Shown here: positions 54,501-61,825 of the stretch, piece by piece
Layout: each line of letters begins with the position of its first letter
Numbering within the stretch: position 1 is the stretch's first letter
Program-made: the position numbers and the translations under genes
Source: Bacteroidetes bacterium UBA1941
Lineage (GTDB): Bacteria > Bacteroidota > Bacteroidia > Chitinophagales > LD1
Direction: 5' to 3'
Length of the DNA: 64,000 nucleotides
Assembly: GCA_002336805.1 (NCBI GenBank)
Contig: DDEZ01000013.1
Coordinates: 257,962-321,961 of the forward strand
The notes under the pieces: model-generated
Databases searched by the model: none
Seen by the model: only the letters and a program-made list of their open reading frames with translations
Told to the model about the DNA's origin: nothing

Positions 54501-55316
54501 GTGACCGGGGATCATCAGATCGAATCCGTGCACCTCACCCTGCTGGCCAAAGCTGATGAAAGCCTCGTAGACAAAGACCTGGAGGAGCGTATGGAGCTGG
54601 CGCAGCGATTCACATCACTCATCCTGTCACTCCGCAAAAAAGTGCTCATCAAGGTGCGTCAGCCACTCAGCAAAGTGCTGATACCGGTACTGGACCTCAA
54701 GATGAAAGCGCAGCTGGAGAAAGTAGAAAGCTACATCCTGAGCGAAGTGAACGTGAAGGAGATACAATATGTGACCGATACCGTAGGCATCGTAAAGAAG
54801 AAGGCAAAGCCAAACTTCAAATCACTGGGCAAGAAAGCCGGGGCAAAGATGAAACTGGTGCAGGAGGCTATCGTAGCTTTCACGCAAGATGACATCGCCC
54901 GGTTTGAAACGGATAAGGCATACCAGCTGACGCTGGATGGCCAGTCATTTGACCTGACAGCGGAGGATGTGGAGATTATATCAGAAGACATACCAGGCTG
55001 GCTCGTGGCCAATGACGGCCCGCTGACCGTAGCGCTCGATGTCAATATCACCGACGACCTGCGCAATGAAGGTGTGGCCCGCGAGTTTGTCAATAAGGTG
55101 CAGAACATCAGGAAGGACAAAGACTTTCAGGTGCTGGACCGCATACGTGTGTCAGTGGTGCGGGAGCCATCTCTGGAGGCTGCACTGGCCCGGTATCATG
55201 ACTATATAGCCAATGAGATACTGGCCAATAAGATCGAGCTGGTGGAGACACTGGCCGACTATGATGAAATAGAATTCAATGACTCTACGCTGAAGGTAAG
55301 CGTGCAACTCAACTAA
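51528..55316 (+). CDS. ileS: Isoleucyl-tRNA synthetase with in-frame DUF559 endonuclease insertion
   Basis: 1262 residues, about 150 longer than usual for the phylum. It charges tRNA(Ile). All core motifs are intact: HIGH-type GIHHVMGR (near 65-70), editing-domain blocks AWTTTPWTLPSNVALAVGPG and HGADDMRVAKQNG, DVWFDSGAMPYAQWHWPF, EGVDQTRGWFF, KMSKR (812-816), and the tRNA-binding C terminus. Residues 601-763 are foreign: GPLTPKGGTD, a complete DUF559 domain, then APFGGMGAGG, between F600 and F764, where relatives have only a loop of about ten residues. The start at 51528 gives the normal N terminus (SPGYPEYSQLHLPSMEKDIQ). It is followed closely by lspA. Confidence 0.96.
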   Translation: MKPKNTDSPGYPEYSQLHLPSMEKDIQLFWEHNKIFEKSVTSRSEDKRFIFYEGPPSANGKPGIHHVMGRTIKDLFCRFKTLQGYRVERKAGWDTHGLPIELNVEKELGITKKDIGTKISVAEYNKHCRADVLKYTDIWQDLTAKMGYWVDMEHPYVTCDDTYIESLWALLKILYEKGLLYKGFTIQPYSPAAGTGLSAAELNQPGCYRDVKDITAVGMWKVVKDDKSASLFDSADEDVRILAWTTTPWTLPSNVALAVGPGVKYVKVKTVNFYSKQEVSVILAADLVEKVFSWNNLEIRDRKDVGTGADLVGVKYEQLFPFSQPKGDAFRVIAGDFVTTTDGTGVVHISPVHGADDMRVAKQNGIVTDFLLVNEQGRFTDGVGEFSGEFVKEGYLSEEEKAMEAQKQRRDTYLNVDIRLVDKLKKDNKLFKSEKYEHTYPHCWRTDKPVIYYPLDSWFIKTTAIKDRLIELNKTINWKPAYTGEGRFGQWLENLVDWNLSRSRYWGTPLPIWRTRDGKEEKCIGSIEELKKEVEKAIAAGIKTPDGKEQNTDLADLHKPHVDEMVLLSDSGQPMYREADLIDVWFDSGAMPYAQWHWPFGPLTPKGGTDPETDEANAASRWKTANPHSYKILKERASSNRNQPTDAEEILWTQLSGKKLSGYKFRRQHIIQESIVDFVCIGKKLVIEVDGGYHNDPDQIEFDKARTGLLKNLGYKVVRFTNEEVIGGIDGVLSTISKELAQRPTLPKVGASEAPFGGMGAGGFPADFIAEGVDQTRGWFFTLHVLGVALFDSVAYKNVVSNGLLLDKNGVKMSKRLGNIVEPFETIEKYSADATRWYMIRNSDPWDNLKFDLKGIEEVTRAHFGTLYNTYGFFALYANIDGFKVDRAQLVPMTERTELDRWIISKLQSLVKEVTGYYEDYEPTRAARAIEAFVDAHLSNWYVRLSRRRFWKGEMGRDKQAAYETLHECLYVVAQLMSPVSPFFSDWLYRNVTGDHQIESVHLTLLAKADESLVDKDLEERMELAQRFTSLILSLRKKVLIKVRQPLSKVLIPVLDLKMKAQLEKVESYILSEVNVKEIQYVTDTVGIVKKKAKPNFKSLGKKAGAKMKLVQEAIVAFTQDDIARFETDKAYQLTLDGQSFDLTAEDVEIISEDIPGWLVANDGPLTVALDVNITDDLRNEGVAREFVNKVQNIRKDKDFQVLDRIRVSVVREPSLEAALARYHDYIANEILANKIELVETLADYDEIEFNDSTLKVSVQLN
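53328..53810 (+). mobile_element. Inverted-repeat element with DUF559 endonuclease ORF, inside ileS
   Basis: Left end 53328-53350 reads GG-C5-TGA-C5-AAA-G5. Right end 53788-53810 is its reverse complement with only two changes (ATA for TGA). Between them lies a DUF559 domain: PTDAEEILWTQLSGKKLSGY, FRRQH (Q668, H669), IVDFVC (D677), LVIEVDGGYH (E688, D690), LGYKVVRFTNEEV, the PD-(D/E)XK pattern of VSR-like nucleases. The whole foreign stretch (53328-53816) is 489 bases, a multiple of three. There is no intein signature: no Cys/Ser/Thr at the first position, no His-Asn at the end. It is less GC-rich than flanking ileS. Confidence 0.85.
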
Positions 55317-55318
55317 GC

Positions 55319-56026
55319 ATGAACAAGACAAGCAGAAATGCCATTATCATAGTAGTACTACTCGTTTTTCTGGATCAGCTGGTCAAGGTAATCATCAAGA
55401 CACATATGATAGAGGGGGAGGAGATACTCGTAGCTGGGCGCTGGTTTCGCATCCACTTTATAGAAAACTCTGGTATGGCATTCAGCATGGAGCTGCCATC
55501 TCAGTATGGCAAGCTGCTGCTGTCACTCTTCCGCCTGGTAGCTATCGGCTTTATCATCTATATGCTGCGCAGCCTGATCAAAGAGAAATACCATCCGGGC
55601 CTGATCTACAGTGGCGCTATGATACTGGCGGGGGCGATAGGCAATATGGTAGACAGCGCCTTTTATGGCCTGATCTTTACAGATAGTGTGGGCCGTGTGG
55701 CAGAGCTCTTCCCAAAGGGCGGCGGCTACGCAGGCTTCCTGCGTGGCAATGTGGTAGACATGCTATGGTTTCCGGTGATACATGGTGTATTCCCTGATTG
55801 GTTTCCTATATGGAGGGGTGAGTTTTACGAGTTCTTCCGCCCGATCTTTAATATAGCTGATGCTGCTATCACGATAGGGGTGGCGATCATTATCATCTTC
55901 CATCGTACCTTCTTCCAGCATCCTGTAGGGGAGAGTACTATAGATGGAAATACTGTGACTGTGGAGCAGGCTCCTGATGTGACAGGACCGGATGCAGAGG
56001 GCCACATCTCTGCAGCTACTGAATAG
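55319..56026 (+). CDS. lspA: Lipoprotein signal peptidase (signal peptidase II)
   Basis: 235 residues. It cleaves prolipoproteins before the lipidated cysteine in the inner membrane. Four membrane helices are visible. Catalytic aspartates: D112 in GNMVDS and D181 in FNIADAAI. The loop between them is long (FPKGGGYAGFLRGNVVDMLW, EFYEFFRPIFN), as usual for Bacteroidota. The C-terminal 40 residues are a polar extension. It starts 2 bases after the ileS stop; ileS-lspA linkage is common. Confidence 0.96.
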   Translation: MNKTSRNAIIIVVLLVFLDQLVKVIIKTHMIEGEEILVAGRWFRIHFIENSGMAFSMELPSQYGKLLLSLFRLVAIGFIIYMLRSLIKEKYHPGLIYSGAMILAGAIGNMVDSAFYGLIFTDSVGRVAELFPKGGGYAGFLRGNVVDMLWFPVIHGVFPDWFPIWRGEFYEFFRPIFNIADAAITIGVAIIIIFHRTFFQHPVGESTIDGNTVTVEQAPDVTGPDAEGHISAATE

Positions 56027-56037
56027 TCAGGCCGGTA

Positions 56038-56748
56038 TCAGATACCTACGAAGCCGCGGACAAAATCAGCCATCTTGGCATTGTGAGACTGGTCTGCCAT
56101 AAACTTATTGATGTCCACTATCTGGTACTCTTTGGACACTTCAAAGAGCTTTGACTCCGGGTCCATCTTGATAGCTACCATAGTAGTGCTGCTGATCTTT
56201 GCTGTTTTGCGGTTGGTCACTTTGCTCTGCAGGATCACATTATTGCCATCCTCTGCCTGACCCCAGAAACCCGCCAGCCGCAGGACAGGTATGAGGCGCT
56301 GCATATTGATCTTGATATCGGCAGTCTTGATCTCATAGAAGAAACTATCGCTGGTCGCTTTTTTGACAGTAGTGGTTTGATCGCCTATCTTCTCTGTGGC
56401 TCCGGTATTGTGGTAGGCCTGTGTATTGTGCACTTTGTATCCGGGTACGTAGCCATTCTTCTCATACAGCGGCAGTACTTTGTCTATATCAAATACCACT
56501 GCGGTTTTATTGCCCTGGTCATTGAGGCAGGAGAGGCTGTGATTGGTCAGATCCAGGATATAGGCGGCATACCTGGCTCCGCCGGTTACTTTGCGGATAT
56601 AGCATTTGCCTCCTTTCACAAAGATCTCGGCGTTATTCTGCCTGCCGTTTTCGTCTTTGTACTCAGTGCGGAGGGCGCCTGTGTAGTCCTGCCCGTGGAG
56701 GATGACTGTGATAGCTATAAGCGGGAGTAATGCAAGAAACTTCTTCAT
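56038..56748 (-). CDS. Secreted protein of unknown function (DUF4412-like)
   Basis: 236 residues with a signal peptide (MKKFLALLPLIAITVILHGQ). The rest is beta-rich: AEIFVKGGKCYIRKVTGG, YAAYILDLTNHSLSCLNDQG, VVFDIDKVLPL, then DQTTTVKKATSDSFFYEI. The pattern (export of a state-describing lipocalin-like sheet) resembles DUF4412 proteins, but this is a weak assignment. The ATG overlaps the stop of dgkA by 4 bp, so it is the last gene of a three-gene operon. Confidence 0.6.
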   Translation of the reverse strand: MKKFLALLPLIAITVILHGQDYTGALRTEYKDENGRQNNAEIFVKGGKCYIRKVTGGARYAAYILDLTNHSLSCLNDQGNKTAVVFDIDKVLPLYEKNGYVPGYKVHNTQAYHNTGATEKIGDQTTTVKKATSDSFFYEIKTADIKINMQRLIPVLRLAGFWGQAEDGNNVILQSKVTNRKTAKISSTTMVAIKMDPESKLFEVSKEYQIVDINKFMADQSHNAKMADFVRGFVGI

Positions 56749-57113
56749 ATGAATGGCAAATATTTTTTAAAGATAAGGAAAGCGATGAGTGCTGCAGCTA
56801 TAGCGGTGACGAGCACCGCACCGGCGGCTATGTCTTTTATTTTGCCGGCCAGGTGGTGATGGCCGGGTGAGATGAAATTGACCAGGTCCTCTATGGCAGA
56901 GTTGAATAGCTCTGCGCACAGCACCATACCAAAGCAGAGGATGATCCAGCACCACTCCTGCACCGGTATATGCCAGTACCAGCCGGCTATGCACACACAG
57001 ATGATGGCCAGCCAGTGTATCTTGATATTAAGCTGCTCACGCGTGGCCACCACTATGCCCTGCCAGGCATAGCCAAAGCTCTTGATCAGCTTGATGGCTC
57101 TTTGATAGATCAT
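56745..57113 (-). CDS. dgkA: Diacylglycerol/undecaprenol kinase family protein
   Basis: 122 residues with three membrane helices. The family motif AELFNSAIEDLVNFIS (E-x2-N-x3-E-x2-V-[DN]) and KIKDIAAGAVLVTAIAA are intact. These enzymes phosphorylate diacylglycerol or undecaprenol in the inner membrane. 4-bp overlaps with the genes on both sides indicate tight coupling with the glycosyltransferase upstream. Confidence 0.92.
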   Translation of the reverse strand: MIYQRAIKLIKSFGYAWQGIVVATREQLNIKIHWLAIICVCIAGWYWHIPVQEWCWIILCFGMVLCAELFNSAIEDLVNFISPGHHHLAGKIKDIAAGAVLVTAIAAALIAFLIFKKYLPFI

Positions 57114-58192
57114 TTCAGCAATTTGAGGATGGCGGTTTCCAGTACGTCATTTTCATAATTGGCACTCTTGAATCCGCTGTAGAGCTTCACCTTGCCCAGC
57201 GCGCGGCCCAGGTGAAAGTCGCGCTGCTCCCTATAGAGTGCGATGCCGCGCTTCTCCAGCTCCCGTGCCAGGTAGACCTGCTCGGTCTGGCCCGGTGTAG
57301 GTACAAATATCGCGCTTTTGCCCAGGCGTGCGAGGTCCATGATAGTACTATAGCCTGAGCGGCACACCACGAGGCCGGTCTGCTGTAGTGCCAGGTTCAG
57401 CTGGTCGGAGCCGAGGTAGTCTACCTCACTGTGCCGCCCCTCGGTCCGGATCTCACTGGTGCCGTCAGGCTTGCCGCGTACCAGCAGGGAGGTGCCGGTA
57501 TACTCCTGCAGCTGGGCACGGAGGATGTCTTCAAATTTTGAGCGCTGGGGCTCCGGTCCGGATATCAGTGCCATGATATCGTACCGCTGCTCCACTCCCG
57601 GTAGCTCATGCATACGGGAGAGCTGACCTATGTAGCGCCTGTCTATACTACCGGATGCGGAGAGTGCACCGGTCAGGTTGCGCCCATCTTTGAAATCCGG
57701 CACCCAGACGCGGTAAAAATTCTTGATCTGCTGACGGTTGTAATAGTTGACAAAGGCGCCGAGAAAGTCCAGCATATCCGGCATCTGTATAGTGAGCTGA
57801 TGCGTGATGAGGATACTTTTGACACGATGAGAATAACAGCCGTAGCGATTGTCACTGATCACGATGTCGATCCGTTTCTCACGGATCAGCCGCTCTACTA
57901 TCACATGCTCCTGACGGATCGCCTTTGAGAACTTTGGGATCTGGGAGATCATCTTGGGCAGCATGCCGCTCTCGCCGCTCTGGTACACAGGGTCGTAGGC
58001 AGGCAGTACGCAGTACTCTATATCCGGAAACTCGCGGCGCAGCAGCGCCAGTGCATCTCCATCGCTGGCCAGGTAGACAGTCTGGCCGTAGCGGCGCAGC
58101 AGCTGTATGACGGGGATCATGCGGCTGGCGTGGCCTATACCCCAGTTTAGCACACAGATCAGGAATTTTTTATGCTTGATGTTTTCTTCCAA
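57110..58192 (-). CDS. MurG-like (GT28-type) glycosyltransferase
   Basis: 360 residues of GT-B fold. The N-terminal glycine-rich loop is NWGIGHASRMIPVIQLLRRY, then ASDGDALALLRREFPDIEY. The C-terminal donor site shows DYLGSDQLNLALQQTGLVVC, RSGYSTIMDLARLGKSAIFV and PTPGQTEQVYLARELE, like MurG and related UDP-sugar transferases. Acceptor unknown. It heads the operon with dgkA and the DUF4412-like gene. Confidence 0.85.
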   Translation of the reverse strand: MEENIKHKKFLICVLNWGIGHASRMIPVIQLLRRYGQTVYLASDGDALALLRREFPDIEYCVLPAYDPVYQSGESGMLPKMISQIPKFSKAIRQEHVIVERLIREKRIDIVISDNRYGCYSHRVKSILITHQLTIQMPDMLDFLGAFVNYYNRQQIKNFYRVWVPDFKDGRNLTGALSASGSIDRRYIGQLSRMHELPGVEQRYDIMALISGPEPQRSKFEDILRAQLQEYTGTSLLVRGKPDGTSEIRTEGRHSEVDYLGSDQLNLALQQTGLVVCRSGYSTIMDLARLGKSAIFVPTPGQTEQVYLARELEKRGIALYREQRDFHLGRALGKVKLYSGFKSANYENDVLETAILKLLK

Positions 58193-58266
58193 CGGATAAT
58201 TAAATTTGCCGGGCCGCGTTTACACTACAGACGTGCTAAAGTAACTAAAACCAATCTTTACTCCTT

Positions 58267-58410
58267 ATGTCTGCACCTCGTTTTTGCACCCGTGCCCTGA
58301 TAGTGGCTATCGCTGCGATCCTGCTCACTGCTACTGCTGCTACCAGTACAGGCTGCGCTGCCAATAAGTGCGACTGCCCCAAGTTTGGCGGGCACAGGCT
58401 GAAGCACTGA
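58267..58410 (+). CDS. 47-residue lipoprotein
   Basis: ATG at 58267 to TGA at 58408-58410. A positively charged start and hydrophobic helix (TRALIVAIAAILLTATAA) lead to a lipobox STGC, then AANKCDCPKFGGHRLKH with a CxC pair and two histidines. Small Cys/His-rich lipoproteins of this type are common in the phylum; function unknown. It is the only short gene found below 60 residues. Confidence 0.65.
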   Translation: MSAPRFCTRALIVAIAAILLTATAATSTGCAANKCDCPKFGGHRLKH

Positions 58411-58433
58411 TCCGGCTGTGGAAAAACCCACTA

Positions 58434-58462
58434 TTGACAAAGGTGATCGGAGCTACTATCTT
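58434..58462 (+). promoter_or_regulatory. Probable promoter of the FeoA-like gene
   Basis: TTGACA, a 17-nt spacer, then TATCTT (58457-58462). It also fits the phylum pattern TTG-n20-TATCTTAC. It lies 38 nt before the ATG at 58500. A similar TATCTTAG lies at 59403 (before the lipoprotein at 59434) and 60351. Confidence 0.5.
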
Positions 58463-58499
58463 ACCAGTGTTAGACCCCTTACACCTAAGTTATTAAGAC

Positions 58500-58745
58500 A
58501 TGAGACCCTTATCCGACCTGCTCCGCGGGGAGTTTGGCTATATCGTAGACCTGACCGACAAGCACTTGATCGAACAATTGTTTGACGCGGGCTGCTTCCC
58601 GGGTGACCTGATCCGCGTGATAGACAATGATCCCGAGCGGACCTTTATCACCTTTCGCCTGCGCCGGCAAGTGTTTCACCTGGACCGCGCCAAGGCCAGC
58701 ACCATACTGACCAATCCTGTCAGCTACTACTTCTGTCTGAATTAA
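58500..58745 (+). CDS. FeoA-like SH3-fold protein
   Basis: 81 residues matching FeoA: L-RGEFGYIVDLTDKHLIEQLF (G-x-I-x-x-I motif variant), DAGCFPGDLIRVI, DPERTFITFRLRRQVFHLDR. FeoA is a small cytoplasmic SH3-like partner of the FeoB iron transporter. feoB is not adjacent, so the partner is encoded elsewhere or the protein has another role. Confidence 0.8.
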   Translation: MRPLSDLLRGEFGYIVDLTDKHLIEQLFDAGCFPGDLIRVIDNDPERTFITFRLRRQVFHLDRAKASTILTNPVSYYFCLN

Positions 58746-58866
58746 CACTTAATTTTTATAGCTCCTGAGGCATCTATTTGTGCCGCCACCCGTATCCATA
58801 GGGGTGTATACTGTGATTTTGACAGTATTGGGATAATTGCAATCTTGCAGGTGTACACGTACTACT

Positions 58867-59358
58867 ATGGGCATCAAGATATTTATCACCGGCGGCACCT
58901 TTGACAAGGAATATGACGAGATCAACGGACGGCTGTACTTCAATGATACACACCTGCCGGAGATACTCGAGCTGGGCCGCTGCGGGCTGGATGTGAGCAT
59001 CCGCACCCTCATGATGATAGACAGCCTGGAGATGACCGATCAGGACCGCGAGCTGATAGTCAATGCCTGCCAGAAGTGCGAGGAGAAGAGCATCGTGATC
59101 ACCCACGGTACAGATACCATGGAGGTGACCGCACGGGCGCTGGGACAGGTGGTCAAGGATAAGACCATCGTACTGACAGGGGCTATGATCCCCTATAAAT
59201 TTGGCAGCTCAGATGGCCTATTCAACCTGGGCACTGCGCTGGCCTTTGTACAGTCGCTGCCGCCTGGTGTCTATGTGGCTATGAATGGTAAATACTTCAC
59301 CTGGGATAATGTGAGGAAAAACAAAAGCAAAGGAAGCTTTGAGGAAGTCGGGCAATGA
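58867..59358 (+). CDS. Half-length asparaginase-like protein
   Basis: 163 residues from the ATG at 58867, against about 330 for type I asparaginases. The N-terminal catalytic domain looks complete: first Thr loop FITGGTFDKEYDE, second ITHGTDTMEVTARAL, then VLTGAMIPYKFGSSDGLFNL. The protein stops after VYVAMNGKYFTWDNVRKNKS, where the small C-terminal domain would begin. Because both catalytic threonine loops are kept, it may still be a hydrolase, perhaps with a different oligomer. Confidence 0.85.
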   Translation: MGIKIFITGGTFDKEYDEINGRLYFNDTHLPEILELGRCGLDVSIRTLMMIDSLEMTDQDRELIVNACQKCEEKSIVITHGTDTMEVTARALGQVVKDKTIVLTGAMIPYKFGSSDGLFNLGTALAFVQSLPPGVYVAMNGKYFTWDNVRKNKSKGSFEEVGQ

Positions 59359-59433
59359 GCTATATTTACCCAGAAGCAAGGGATTATTTATATTTTTAAG
59401 AATATCTTAGCTAAAACCAATACATAATCAAGG

Positions 59434-59817
59434 ATGAAGAAGGCATTTTGGATACTGGCCGGCGCATTGCTGCTCGTGGGCTGCTCCCATCAGACGGAGT
59501 ATGTCAATGACCTGACAGGCAAGTGGTTTATCTACAAGATCACCCGTGATAACGTGGACCAGACGCACCTGGTGGGAGATTCATTCCAAAACTACAGCAT
59601 CACCTTCACCGGAGATGGCAAGTACCTGGAGATGAATCCGCAGGGTATAGACTCTAATATAAAGACGGGTACCTGGGCATTTCAGAATAGCTACGGCCAG
59701 CTGGTGCTGACGGATACAGCTCAGAAAGCCTCGACGTATACGATCTTTAACCTGACAGGCAATCACGTAGAGCTGTTTAAGGACAAGGAAGGCCGCTATC
59801 TCAGGAAATTTCAATAA
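59434..59817 (+). CDS. Lipocalin-like lipoprotein
   Basis: 127 residues. A lipoprotein signal ILAGALLLVGC is followed by SHQTEYVNDLTGKWFIYKIT and beta strands SITFTGDGKYLEMN, GTWAFQNSYGQLVLTD, typical of lipocalin-like (G-x-W) domains. It is a tandem paralogue of the next gene; both share the (L/Y)VNDxTGxW core. Ligand unknown. Confidence 0.8.
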   Translation: MKKAFWILAGALLLVGCSHQTEYVNDLTGKWFIYKITRDNVDQTHLVGDSFQNYSITFTGDGKYLEMNPQGIDSNIKTGTWAFQNSYGQLVLTDTAQKASTYTIFNLTGNHVELFKDKEGRYLRKFQ

Positions 59818-59840
59818 TCAGCCACTACTGCGACTCAAGC

Positions 59841-60323
59841 ATGAAAAAAACGATAGTCATCCTCTCTGCGGTGCTCTCACTGGCCATCATGGGCTGCAAT
59901 GAGAAAAAACTGGTCAATGACATAACAGGCAACTGGCATGTGTCAAAATATGTGGTAGACGGCAGGGACCAGACCCGTACCTTTGATACTACTCACACGA
60001 TCTTCCAATGGAACTTTACCGCTGATGGTAAATACCATAAGACATGGACAGATAATCGTATCGGTACGGTCACTACCGTAGATAGCATACAGCATTTTGA
60101 CTCCACTACCATGACCATCGTATTTGACAGTACGATCACGACCAGCGCGATAGTACCATTCGTACACTATAATGATGTGAGAGGTGCCTGGGTACTGATC
60201 AATGGTAACAAATACCTCCAGACCAATGACTCCCTGGATGCAGTACAGTACGAGATAAAAGAGCACTCTGCCAAAAATCTGCACCTCTACAGCGGTAGCG
60301 AGGACTGGTACCTGGCGCAATAA
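59841..60323 (+). CDS. Lipocalin-like lipoprotein, tandem paralogue
   Basis: 160 residues. Lipobox LAIMGC is followed by NEKKLVNDITGNWHVSKYVV and FQWNFTADGKYHKTW. Similar to the preceding gene over the first 60 residues, with a longer Thr-rich middle (VTTVDSIQHFDSTTMTIVFD). It lies 23 bp after the first copy: a local duplication that has diverged. Confidence 0.8.
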   Translation: MKKTIVILSAVLSLAIMGCNEKKLVNDITGNWHVSKYVVDGRDQTRTFDTTHTIFQWNFTADGKYHKTWTDNRIGTVTTVDSIQHFDSTTMTIVFDSTITTSAIVPFVHYNDVRGAWVLINGNKYLQTNDSLDAVQYEIKEHSAKNLHLYSGSEDWYLAQ

Positions 60324-60378
60324 AAAACTTCTTGATAATCAGAATATTGCTATCTTAGCATTACGTTTTCATAGGTTC

Positions 60379-60417
60379 AAAAGTGGTCGCTACCGAAAGG
60401 TGCGGCCATTTTTTTTG
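60379..60417 (+). terminator. Strong terminator hairpin
   Basis: AAAGTGGTCGC-T-ACC-GAAA-GGT-GCGGCCA followed by T8, with a GNRA loop. It lies 56 nt after the lipoprotein stop. A TATCTTAGC box at 60351 lies just before it. Confidence 0.85.
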
Positions 60418-60457
60418 TGTATCATTGTATGGCACATTAGTGCATGCGATATATAGC

Positions 60458-61825
60458 TTGAATAAGTTCTACCAACATTCCTATCTATACCAGTACCTGG
60501 AGCCTCGCGATCTGGTGCTCGCACCGCTGTTTATCCTTCTGGTATACGCTCTGGCTAATAGTTTTGTAAAAGGCAGGATACGCAAAGACCTGCGTAAGTA
60601 TTTTATCCCGGCACTGACGCTGAAGATGTTTGGTGCGATAGCCTCGGGCCTGGTGTACCAGTATTACTACCGTGGTGGTGATACGATGGAGTTTTATACC
60701 TCGGCCAGCTTTATCTATTCCGTATTCCGCAGCCATCCTCTGGATGGTATACATCTGCTCAGTGCCATGCCGGTCTGGATCTACCCGGAATTGGTACAGT
60801 ATGACTTCCTCCCATTCATCTATGACCCCACTACATGGACCATAGTCCGGATCACATCTTTTGTCAATCTATTTTCATTTGACTCCTATCCAGTGATCTC
60901 AATTTACTTCAGCATTTTTTCCCTCTATAGTAGCTGGAAGTTTTTCACGCTGCTCGCTGATATATACCCTGATGACAAACTGATAAAACGCTTTTCTTAT
61001 TGTCTATTCTATATTCCGTCTGTGTTCTTCTGGGGTAGTGGTGTTTTCAAAGACACTTTGACACTGGGAGGGCTATTTCTGGTGACGTATCACATCTACC
61101 AGATATTTATCCTGCGCAAACTAGGTATAGGACAATTTTTATGGCTCTTCTTAGGATTGTACCTCATGTACAGCATCCGGTTATTCTTCCTGATCATTCT
61201 CATTCCGTGCCTGGGGTTCTGGCTTTTTGCCGAGTTTCGGGACCGTATCATCAAAAGTGATACGATCAAGGCTATTTCATTCCCTTTCTTGCTGGCTATC
61301 TCTACGACAGTGATCATCCTGGGGGTAGGCCGTGTAATGAGTACAGATGAGAAGCTGAGTGCGGAGGCACTACAGCAAAAGGCTGAAGGATTTCAGAGCT
61401 GGCATGGATCACTGGGCGGCTCGGCCTACGACCTCGGCATCACAGACTATAGTACTGCGAGCCTTATAAAGGTTTTCCCGAAGGCTATCAACGTTACTCT
61501 TTTCAGGCCATACCTGACAGAGGCGCACTCCGGGTTTCAGCTTATTACTGCTTTGCAGAGCCTCTTTTTTCTGATCTACCTGGTTTATACGCTGGTCAAG
61601 GCAAGATTGAGTGGTATATCGGCCATCACCAAGGATCCCCTGATCCTTTTCTCTCTTACATTCAGTTTGTTTTATTCGTTTGTAGCGGGATTTACGAGCT
61701 ACAACTTTGGTGCACTGGATAGGTACAAGATACCGGCACTTCCTTTTTTCATGCTCGCATTAGTACTCGCCAACTATCATGCTGCGCATGATAGCCCTAA
61801 GTCCCGGAGAGGATTAGCTAAATAG
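60458..61825 (+). CDS. Polytopic membrane protein, probably polysaccharide-related
   Basis: 455 residues from a TTG at 60458, chosen because earlier in-frame codons lie at or near the terminator hairpin; other possible starts are TTG 60425 and GTG 60440. About ten membrane helices. A periplasmic loop after helix 2 (YQYYYRGGDTMEFYTSASFI, then MPVWIYPELVQYD) and the block FFWGSGVFKDTLTLGGLFLV resemble GT-C glycosyltransferases or O-antigen-type proteins. No family is certain. The last 12 bases overlap the convergent glycosyltransferase. Confidence 0.65.
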   Translation: MNKFYQHSYLYQYLEPRDLVLAPLFILLVYALANSFVKGRIRKDLRKYFIPALTLKMFGAIASGLVYQYYYRGGDTMEFYTSASFIYSVFRSHPLDGIHLLSAMPVWIYPELVQYDFLPFIYDPTTWTIVRITSFVNLFSFDSYPVISIYFSIFSLYSSWKFFTLLADIYPDDKLIKRFSYCLFYIPSVFFWGSGVFKDTLTLGGLFLVTYHIYQIFILRKLGIGQFLWLFLGLYLMYSIRLFFLIILIPCLGFWLFAEFRDRIIKSDTIKAISFPFLLAISTTVIILGVGRVMSTDEKLSAEALQQKAEGFQSWHGSLGGSAYDLGITDYSTASLIKVFPKAINVTLFRPYLTEAHSGFQLITALQSLFFLIYLVYTLVKARLSGISAITKDPLILFSLTFSLFYSFVAGFTSYNFGALDRYKIPALPFFMLALVLANYHAAHDSPKSRRGLAK

